The position numbers and the translations under genes were made by a program. From BOG-908 sp963848205 (lineage in GTDB: Bacteria > Pseudomonadota > Alphaproteobacteria > Acetobacterales > Acetobacteraceae), in assembly GCA_963848205.1 (NCBI GenBank), contig CAWKCV010000003.1:496001-560000 (forward strand): a stretch of 64,000 nucleotides of DNA. Reading direction: 5' to 3'. Every line of letters starts with the position of its first letter. Position 1 is the stretch's first letter. A model generated the notes under the pieces. The model was not told where the DNA came from. It worked only from the letters and a program-made list of their open reading frames with translations, and did no database searches. This document shows, in pieces, positions 41,082-50,800 of the stretch.

Positions 41082-41141
41082 TTCCAAAGCACCTACTTAG
41101 TCGAAAACGTCCAGTGGCCGGTCTTCACCAGCCACTGCCGA

Positions 41142-41218
<77 letters not shown>

Positions 41219-41859
41219 CTTTAATGAATTAGGAATACATCAGAGCACGCGACCGCGACCGCGGCCGCGATTTCCCTATGTTGGCCCGTCCCGTGCGGGA
41301 TTATCGCGGCTATCTCGCTTTCAAACTCCTTTTAATAGCCTGGGTCGCTTGTATCGAATATGCCGCGTAGTAGTGCCTCATGGTGTTCGTCATCGACGAA
41401 TACCGGTGTCTCACCGCCCGCCCTGATACCACCTTGAGCTAAATGCTTCAATTCAGCGGCATTGTGAAAGATCGGCGCGATTAGCAGTGCGGAACATCAC
41501 GCGGTAAAATCGCACTCTTAATCTAATTTAAGGTCTGACGAGCCGCTATGGAATTGACTACTCTTGAGAGCAGCGCTGCGAAGTTCTCATAGAGGACAGA
41601 ATTATTGCCGCCCCACGTCCACGTAATGAGCATGGGAGGGTTGAGTGGCACAGTTGGCCATACCTGTCTCCCCAGCTTTGAGCTCCTCAACGCGTATCGG
41701 GAGAGATGAACTTATCTAACTGTTCGAACTAGTCTAGCCACGTGTCACCTCCCTGAAGGACTGGCCCGCACTCGCGAGATTTAGGTCGGTAGGGCGCTGG
41801 CCCATCGCGCAAGCGTTTTCTGCATATGCGCGGGCTTGGCGTCATGCGTTGTATCGTTC
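41219..41859. other. Gene-poor interval between the rRNA operon and the secretion operon
   Basis: About 640 bases with lower coding signal. On the minus strand, 41332-41496 is open and reads like a protein C-terminus (AELKHLAQGGIRAGGETP, then VFVDDEHHEALLRGIFDTSD and a TAA stop), but there is no plausible start codon, and the frame is closed upstream by TGA. It is probably a gene remnant. No terminator with a clear hairpin plus T-run was seen for the rRNA operon. Confidence 0.5.
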
Positions 41860-43135
41860 CTACATCTCACGGCCAGCTTGCCGCAGGCTGGTGGTGAGGG
41901 GCTCCAGCATATAGTCGAGCGCAGTGCGCGGCTTCACCGGAACCACTACTTCCACCGGCATGCCCGGAGATAATTGCCTCAGCAGCGTGCCGTTTACGTG
42001 GTCGCTCAGCAGCGATATCTCTGCGGTGTAATAGCTTCGTCCGCTGCGCGGGTCGGTCAGCCGGTCGGCCGAGACGACCTCCACCCGGCCCTCGATGGCC
42101 GGCGTCGTGCGTGCGCTGAAGCCGGTCGCGATCACCCGCGCCGCCTGGCCGGGATGCAGGTGCTCGATGTCTTCCGGCCGGATTTCCGCGTGCGCCACAA
42201 TCCGCTGGCTTTCCGGCACGATCTGCAAAATTGGCTTGCCCGGCTCGATCACCCCGCCTCTGGTGAAAGCCTGCAGATCGACCACTCGGCCAGCTGCCGG
42301 CGCGCGTATGTTCAGCCGAGCCAGCAGGTCACGGTCGGCGGCAATGCGCGGCAGCACGTCATTGATGCGCAGTTGCGCGTCGCGCATCTCGTGCGTCGCA
42401 TCGCCGGACGCCGACGCCCGAAGACGCAGTTTTTCCGCTTCGAGCTCGGCCACTTCAGCATCGTGGCGCGCAATGTCGGATTGCAGTTGGCCAGCCTCGC
42501 CACGCAACGACTCAACGTTGCGTGCCAGTTCAAGCACGGTGTTGCGTGCGGCGAGACCCATTCGTTGCAGCGTGGTCAACGCTCGCAACTGCGCGTCGGC
42601 AAAACCCAGGCCGCGTAGCGCGGCCGCGTGCTGCGCCAAGGCCCCCGTCTTCTCCTCGCGCGTTTGCGCAATGCGCTCGTCGATCACCGCCAGTTGCTGC
42701 GCCAGCAGGGCACGATGCGAACTCGAACACGATCTGCTCGCGCGCCATCATTGTGGCATCCACCGCATCACGCCTATTCAGCACAGCTGGAAATGCGATG
42801 GCGGCGGCGCCGGCCAGTTCGGCGGTGTCGCGCGCGCACAGCGCTTCGTCGGCCGAGAGTTGCGACACATGCACTCGCAGCATCGCGCCAAGCTGCGTAT
42901 CGTCCAGCCGGATCAGCACCTGGTCGCGCGCCACGCGGTCGCCTTCGGCCACGAGCAAGGCCGCGACAATGCCGCCTTCCTTGTGCTGCACCGTCTTGCT
43001 GCTGCCCTGTACCGCCAGTGCGCCGGTGCCTACCACGGCGCCATCCAACGGGGCGATAGCCGCCCAGGTGCCAAAGCCGCCAAAGGCTACCGCCACCACA
43101 GCCAAGCCCAGATCTACGGCGTTTAATCGTTTCAT
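41860..43135 (-). pseudogene. HlyD-family type I secretion adaptor, broken by one-base frameshift
   Basis: A membrane-fusion protein linking the inner-membrane ABC exporter to an outer-membrane channel. From ATG 43135 the frame gives a membrane helix (about 10-28), a GALAVQGSSKTVQHKEGGIV biotinyl-lipoyl-like half and the start of the coiled coil (AREQIVFE). The frame then fails at about 42718. The other frame continues exactly where it should: HRALLAQQLAVIDERIAQTREEK, a long coiled coil, IRAPAAGRVVDLQAF, and the beta-barrel ending ALDYMLEPLTTSLRQ. Removing one T from GAGTTCGCATC restores one open frame of about 424 residues. The start overlaps the exporter stop (TGA/ATGA). It could be a real inactivating mutation or a sequencing error. 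Confidence 0.85.
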
Positions 43136-44835
43136 GCAGATTGCCCCCCGGCGGCAACGGCAGTTTGGGGCCGGCCCAGAAACTCGGTCGACCGCTGCAC
43201 CCGCAGCACCCGGCCACCCACCAGTGTCGCCACCAAATCGGCCAGCCGAACCAAAGCGGTGCTGTGGGTGATCAGCAACACCGTCCGCCCGCGTTCCCGC
43301 GCGGCGATCACGCAACGGAACAGCGCCGCTTCGCCATCCGCATCCAGGCTGGCGCTAGGCTCGTCCAGCACCAGTACCGGTGGGTCCCACAACAGCGCGC
43401 GCGCCAGCGCCACGCGCTGCTTCTGCCCGCGCGAGAGAACGGCGGAGGAATCATCCACCTGCGTCTGATATCCCATCGGCAGGCGCAGGATCATGTCGTG
43501 CGCCATTGCCGACTGCGCCGCGGCGATCACCACACCGTCCGGCGCGTCGCCAAAGCGCGCGATGTTGTCGCGTATCGTGCCCGGAAACAGTGCCACTTCC
43601 TGCGGCAGATAGCCGATGGCACGACCCAACTGCGTGGCATCCCAGGCGCTGAATTCAGCGCCATCCAGTCGCACCAAGCCGCGATCAGGTCGGATCGCGC
43701 CGGCGAACAGCCGCCCCAACGTCGATTTGCCGGCGGCGTTCGGCCCCACCACGGCCAGCACCGCGCCGGCTTCGATGCGCAACGAGATATCGCTCAGCGC
43801 CGCTCGGTCGGTGCCCGTCGGCGTCCAGAATGCGCCTTCCACGGCGATGTCGCCCGCGGGCTCCGGCAGGGCCACGCACAACTCCGCCGGCGCACAAGCT
43901 ACCGCCCGAATGCGGCCCCACGCTGCCTGCGCGGCCAACGTGCCGCGCCAACTGGCGATTACCCCCTCCACCGGCGCCAGGCAGCGGCCCAGCAGCAGCG
44001 AGCCTGCGAACATCGCGCCGCCGCTCACCTGGTGACCTATCGCCAGATAAGCGCCCAGTCCCAAAATCGCGGACTGCGTCAGCATCCGCGTGAAGCGTGT
44101 CGCCGCTCCCAGCACCACTGCGCGCCGGCTTGCCTCGTTCTGTGCGGCCAGCATCTCACCCCGCCCACTACGCCACCGATCGGCCAGACCCTCTCCCAGT
44201 CCCATCGTGGCCGCGCAATCCGGATGCCGTGCCATCGCGTCACCAAACTGGTAGGCGCGCCCTGCCAGGGCAGCCGCCTGTGTCATCGGCTGGCGGGCCA
44301 CGCGTTCTCCCGCCACGCTCAGGGCCAGCAGCACGGACCCGGCGGCGATCGCAAACACGCCCAGTGCCCAATGCAGCAGAAACAGAGTGCCGAGATACAG
44401 CAGCGACCAGGGCAGGTCGGCCAGCGCGAGCACCGCCGCACCGGCAGCGAATTGCCGAACCGTATCCAGGTCGCGGCCCAGATGCCCCGCACCCGGCCGG
44501 GGGCGGCCAGCCGCCAAAGGCTGGGTGGCACTGCGCGCCAGGCGGGCCGCAAGCGTATCCTCGATGCGGTCGCTGATGCCTGCAAGTATTTGCCCGCGCA
44601 CTCCATCCAGCATGGCGAAAGTCGCATATGCCATGGCTACGGCCAGCGTCAGATACAGCAGCGTCGGCACGCTCTGGCTATGCATCACCCGATCGTACAC
44701 CTGCATCATATACAAGGGCGCCGCCAGGTAACTCACGTTCAGAAAGCACGAGAAGAACACCACCCAGCCAAGTGGCCGCGCGATCGGCGCTGCCACCGTG
44801 CGCCACCCGATTGTTTCCATCTTCTGCTCAGCCAT
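43132..44835 (-). CDS. Type I secretion system permease/ATPase (PrtD-like)
   Basis: A 567-residue fused exporter. The membrane domain (about 20-300) has about six helices, starting with WVVFFSCFLNVSYLAAPLYMMQVYDRVM, a typical PrtD/HasD/LapB-type opening. No N-terminal C39 peptidase or C39-like domain is present. The nucleotide-binding domain has Walker A VVGPNAAGKSTL, signature LSRGQKQRVALARAL, Walker B LVLDEPSASLD and switch histidine ITHSTAL, all intact. It overlaps both neighbours: eight bases with the giant protein gene upstream and four with the hlyD-like gene downstream. The giant protein is its probable substrate. Confidence 0.92.
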   Translation of the reverse strand: MAEQKMETIGWRTVAAPIARPLGWVVFFSCFLNVSYLAAPLYMMQVYDRVMHSQSVPTLLYLTLAVAMAYATFAMLDGVRGQILAGISDRIEDTLAARLARSATQPLAAGRPRPGAGHLGRDLDTVRQFAAGAAVLALADLPWSLLYLGTLFLLHWALGVFAIAAGSVLLALSVAGERVARQPMTQAAALAGRAYQFGDAMARHPDCAATMGLGEGLADRWRSGRGEMLAAQNEASRRAVVLGAATRFTRMLTQSAILGLGAYLAIGHQVSGGAMFAGSLLLGRCLAPVEGVIASWRGTLAAQAAWGRIRAVACAPAELCVALPEPAGDIAVEGAFWTPTGTDRAALSDISLRIEAGAVLAVVGPNAAGKSTLGRLFAGAIRPDRGLVRLDGAEFSAWDATQLGRAIGYLPQEVALFPGTIRDNIARFGDAPDGVVIAAAQSAMAHDMILRLPMGYQTQVDDSSAVLSRGQKQRVALARALLWDPPVLVLDEPSASLDADGEAALFRCVIAARERGRTVLLITHSTALVRLADLVATLVGGRVLRVQRSTEFLGRPQTAVAAGGQSA

Positions 44836-47800
44836 GATGCTGGATCAGGATTTCCTGCACATCCAGGCTGGCCGGATGCGCGGTGCCGCCCAGCGTGATG
44901 AGCGTCACCGGCGCGTGTCCCGCAATATCCAAGGTTACGGTGTGCGCGTTCGGATCATACACCAGCGCCGCATGCGCCAGGTTCTGCGGCACCGATCCGG
45001 CGGTATAGAGATCGAGGAACTCACCTGCTCCCACCTGGATCGCGCCGCTACCGGCAAAATTGCCGTGGGCTGTCGCCACAGCGTTTTCCAAAGCGCCTGC
45101 ATCCAGCACCACAACCGGCGCGCCTTCCACGCCGCCCGCGGTTTCGGTGATTGCGAAGTTCGCACCGGTCACCGGCACCGTCACCGTGAAACCCGCACTG
45201 ACCGATGTATGCGACGTCAGCAACAATCCCGTCTGGTCATAGACATGCACCGTGCCGCCGGCCACGCCGGTGCCCGCAACAACGGTCTGCAAGGCTTGCG
45301 GCGTCACCGTGACGCTCGCCATTTCTACGCCCAACGCGTGGCCGTTGCGATCAACAAACAGTCCTCCGAGCGCCGAGTACTCGGCAGGTGTCAGATTAAG
45401 CACATCCTGGGTCAGCTGAATTGGAGAGATGCTTTCCACTCTGCCGTCGTCGAGGATCGCTTTCAGCGTGACTCCATCGGCGAAGTTCTCCGTCGCATCC
45501 AGGAACAGAGTCGAGTTCCCAGGCGTGAAGTGCGGCACTTCGCTCAGCCGCAGGACGGTGTTGGTCGAAACCTCTACACTCCCCGAGAGCGTCACGCTGT
45601 TGGCCATCTGCTCGGCGATCAGGTTAGCGCTGTTGAGCAGATAAGCGGGATCGTCGGCGATGTTGAGGTTATGTCCGTCTGCGAAACCGGGCAGGCTGAC
45701 GACCTGTTCAGCGGTATCGGCGTCCAGCGTTTCAGGGCCGGCCAGTTGCAGGCTGATATGGGACGCCAAGCCGCTGGCAGTAATGTCGTTCGCCAGTATG
45801 CCATCGAGCAAGTTGGCAGAACTGTCCACGATGGTGAGCGGTGCCGCCAGATGGAAATTTGATAGGTTCAGCAGCGCTTCGGCATCGGCGGCATCCACCT
45901 GCGCGGTTCCCGACAGGATTACTGCGCCGGCCAACGCCAGGCCGGACGCGTGAGACGGGTCCAGCAAGCCGGCGGCGGTGTCAGCCACCGTGATTTGCGC
46001 GCCACCTGCATTGAAGTGGATCTGCGACGCCAGCCCTGCGAGCGCCGTGGCTGAAGCCGCATCCACCGTGACGTCGCCAGCCAGCGTCGTGCCAGACAGG
46101 CCGGCCAGGAAACCGGTCGACGCGGGATTAATTAGTTCCGCCACGCTGCCCTGCGCCGTCCACGAGAACTGCCCCTGTAGCGCGGGTTCATGAACCCATG
46201 CCGCACTGCTTTGCAGGGCGAAGATGTTGACAACGCTGTCCACAATGGCGTGCGCATGGTCGATCACCAGTGCGCCGGGTGGCAGACTTGCGGCAAGATT
46301 TAGCACGCTGGCAGCCTGCGCCGTGGTAACTGGCGCCCCATCGTTGATTTCGATGGTGCCGTGCAGCAAGGGCGAATTGGCGGGCAGGGCCGCTACGTCG
46401 GCAAAGCTGTCGAATACCTGCGGCGTCACCAGGTTGAGCGCCGCCTGGGGAAGCGTGGAGAGCTGGGCAATGGTGCCCGCCACCGTCAGATGGTGGCCGT
46501 TCAGGTTCAGTGACCCAGCAATATTGCCCAAGGCTAGCGCGTCCGACAGAAGAATGCCGGTGTCCTGGGTCAGCGCTATCGTGATCGTATGAGTTCCAGC
46601 ATTAAAATGCGCCAGGTTGCCCAGCGTCACGGCCTCGGCCTCGGTCACGGTACCATTAGCCGAAAGACTCCAGGCTATCGGCTGAATGTTACCAGACCCT
46701 GCCGGATCGCCGGCATGATCGGCGATGTTGGCGGCAGTGTCGCTCACAGTGAGGGCCACGCCGGGCGCGGTGGTCGCGCCGATCCCGCGCAAATCGCTCA
46801 ACGTCTGCAAACTGATTATGGCCGACGTATTCACCACCACGTTGTCCGCATTGCCGGTGATGCCTGGCAGATTGGCGTCGATATGCGCGGCGGTGTCCGA
46901 AACGGTCACGGTCACGCGGCCCCACGGAGTACTTACCCAGACCGCACCAACGTTGATCAATCCGGCCAGTGTCGCCGCGCTGACCACCGCGTTGTTGCCG
47001 GGCGCCTTCAGATAGACATTGGAGACGAGCCCGCTCTCGATGGCAGTCGTGTAGGCCGGGTTCGCCAGATGGGCCGCGATGTCGCAAACGCCCACTTGAT
47101 GAGTCTGGGAAAGCCCGGTGATCTGCAGCAGCGCTGCCGCGTCGGCCGCAGTCACCAAGCTGCCGCCCCATAGTTGCACCGGATGGGTTTGCACATACAG
47201 GATGGCCGCCGCATTGCCGCTTTCCATCAGCGCTGCAAGTGCCGAGCCGTTGTCGGCCACAAGGAGGTTCGCCGGACCCAGATTGCCGAGCCCGGCAAGT
47301 TGTTCCACCTCCGCGGCGGTCAGGCTGCTATCCGTCAGATTGACCGTCAGCTTGTTGCCGGCGGCCTCCAGTGCGCCGAGATTGGCGATCACGTCCCGTG
47401 CGGAATCGGTCACCGCCACATTGGACACCACCGGATCACCCGCCAGCGCGGCGGCCTGCGCCGCCAGCGCGGCCGCGTTGCCAGTCACCGTCACTGCGCC
47501 CGGGTTGGTGATCGCATCGATCGTCGGCTGATCGGCGGCGTAGTGCGCGCTATCGACTTGTATTGCCGGACTGGCATTGCTCAGCGTGATGCTCAGATGG
47601 CCGCCGAACCGGGTCTGCAACGCGTCCAGGACCGCGCTTACGTTTGCATCGTTGTCGCTGATGCTGATGGCGTGCGCGAAGCTCGCAGCTTGCGTCGAAA
47701 TCCCCAGCACCGCCGCTGCCGTATCCGCAACGTTCAGCGTGTATAGGCCATCCGAGAAGCCCGGCAGTACCGTCATGCCCGACAGAGAAGCTGCAGATAC

Positions 47801-50800
47801 CGTGCCGCTGCCGTTGAGCGTCACGCTTGTCAATACATCCGTATTGCCCAGGATGGCCGAACCTGGCCCCTGCGCCAAATCGGCGGCGATCGTCTGCGGA
47901 GTATCGGTCAGTGCTACGGACAGGTGCGGCCAGAGGCTGGCGGCGATCGAGCCCAGATCGGACACGCTGACGTCGCTCACCGACACCACTGTGGCCGGCG
48001 CCAGCTTGCCCATGACCGAGTCCAGCGCGGGATCGGCGAGTATGGCCTGCGCCTGACCGTCTGTCAGGCTGAGCGTGCCGTGGCTCACCGTTAGGGTGCC
48101 GATGTCGCCCAGATAGGCTGCCAGCACCGAAGCGCCGGAGGTGAGATCGCCCACCAGATTAGCCGAACTGTCCGCCAGGGAAACCGATGCCGGCACATCC
48201 GGCCGCGCCTGCAACGCGGCAAATTGCGCCACCGTGGCGCCCGTCACGTCGAACACTCCGCCCACGATCCGGCTGGCCAGCGAACCCGCGCCATCGTCTG
48301 CCCCCGGCGCCAGCGCTTCGTCGGCGCTCAAGGTCAACGGCGCGCCAGTGATGGTGATCGAGGCAATGTGGCCCAGATCGGCCTCCACGCTTGCTAGATG
48401 GCTCAGCACGTGGGCCGCGCTGTCTGTGATCGCGATGCTGCCTGGCGCCACGTCCAGCCCGAGCAACAGGTTCAGATCGCCCGCCACCGCGTCGGTCACT
48501 GCCAGCGATCCGCCCACGATGTGCGACATCAGCGAGCCCGTTCCGTCATCCACGCCGGCATGCAGAAGCTGCGCCTCGGTCATCGTGATTGGCAGGCCGT
48601 CGCTGACCGTCACGGTGCGCAGCGCATCGAGCGCCCCCAGCAGGTGCGAGTGGCCGGAGGCGATGTCGCCGCTGATATTGGCCGCCGTATCAGAAACGGT
48701 GATGCTGGAGGGTGAAACGGTAAGGGCTTGCAGCATGGCCAGGTCCGCCACCGCCGCGCCGGTTACCGACAGGCTGCCACCGTGCAGCTTGGCGAGCACG
48801 GACGCCGGGCCGTCATCCACGCCCGCTGCTGTCACCTGCGCCACACTCAGCGTCACCGCCGCGCTGTCACTGTCCCGTATGGTGTCGATCGACCCCACAT
48901 GCGCCACGAGTGTGGAGGCGCCGGAAGCCAGGTCGGCTACAATGGCAGCCCCGCTATCGGCCACCGAAATCTGGTCCGGCACGTGCGCCAGTGCATTGAT
49001 CGTGCCAAGATTCTGCAGATCCAGCCCGGTCACGTGCAGCGATCCGGCGTATTTGGCCATCGCCGAACCCACGCCGTCATCGACACCGGGCTGGAACAGC
49101 TGGCTCTGCGTCAAGGTTACCGGTTGGGCGTCGTTGCTGACGATCGAGCCTATCTGGCTGAGATGCGCCAGGATCGTCGAGTCCGACCCCAGCGACAAAT
49201 CTGTGGACAGCGCGTTTCCGCTGTCGCTTACCGTGATCCTGTAGGGCGTGGTGATCGTGGCGATCGCGGACGCATCGCGGCCCAGCATTCCCGTATCCAT
49301 CGTCAACGCTGGCGTGCCGGGGTCCGTCAGGTGGATCGCGGCAAGGCCACTCAGCCCGGCGAGGCCTTCTAGCTCGCTCAGCACGTCAGCCGCGCTGGTC
49401 GAGAGATTTAGCGTGCAGGGCAGCGCGTTCAACGCCGACGCATGCTCGATCAGATCGGCCGTGCTGGTGGCGTTCACCACCACGCCAGCCAGGCGGTGAT
49501 CCGCCTGCAAGACGAGCAGGCCCGGAAGATTTTGGGCGATGTCCAAGGGACTGCCAGTCACCGTCAGCTGCACACCGGCGGCGAGATGGGAGTCAAGCGG
49601 CACCAGCGAGCCGGCGACAGACGCAGTCTGCGTGGTGCCATCCTGCAGCGTGATAATGCCGAGCGCGTTGCCGAGCGCTGCCAGCGAGGTCTCGCTGCTT
49701 GCAACGGCGGCGCCGGTATCGAGCACAGATACGGTGGTGCCAGGCGCAAGTTCGGCGACCACTGGTGCCAGCCCGGCAGCGACGGCGGCGCTTACCGGCG
49801 CAATATCCGTCAGCGCCACATTCAGCGCGCCATGCAAGCCAGCCAGAGTGGACGCCAGCGGCGCCACATCTGCCGCACTGTCGGTCACCGTGACCGCGAC
49901 ATGCGCCCCCAATGTTGCCAGCCCTGCTTCGACGCCGGCGACATTGCCGGCGGAATCCGCTACGGACAGCGCAACGCCGCTCCATTTATTCGCCAGACCG
50001 GCCAGCCCGGCCGCGACGGCCGCACTTACCGGCTGCATGTCGGTAACCTGAATTGCCGTCAGCGCCGCGCCCAATCCAGCCAGGGCAATTTCGTGTGCGC
50101 CGATCGCGGCTGCACTGTCCGTTACCGTGGCCGTCGCGTGCAGCGCGGCCAGTGCCGGGCCCGCATTTGCCACTTGGGCGGCGGTGTCGGTCACGTTCAG
50201 CGAATAACCTGCTTCGGAGAAATGCCCGCCCAGCCCGGCAAGCACGATCGCCTGAGCGGCAGTCGCCACGCCGCTGGCGGTGAGCGTGTAAGTCGGGTTG
50301 ATGCCGCCCCAGTCGTGGGCGGCGGCGGCGGCCAAGTTGGCGGCCGTGTCCATCACGCTCAGCCGGGCCGCCAGCGCCACACCCGTGGCGTTGCCCGCCG
50401 ACGTCAGCGCCGCGAAACTGTCCTGCACAACAAGCTGGTTGCCGCCGAGGAAGCTCAGCTTGCCTGCATCCGACAGACCCACCAGCAGATCCGCTGACGC
50501 GGCGTTCAGCGGGCCAGAATCGGTCACCACCGCGCCGCCGATGACGGAACCGATTGCCCCGGCATACGCCGCGACGTTGGCCGCAGTATCGGCCACGGTG
50601 AGCGAGAACGCATCCTGGATGAAATGCGGAATGCCGGCGATCTGTGCGGCTCCGGCCGCCGAAACCGTGCCGTTGGCGGTCAGGCTGACCTGCGCTGCGC
50701 CCAGTACCACCGGGGCCAGAGCGCTAGCGACCAGGTGGGCAGCCGTATCGGCGACATGGGTTTGCACGGCGTTGGCCGGCCAGGCGCCGCCGCTGCCCGC

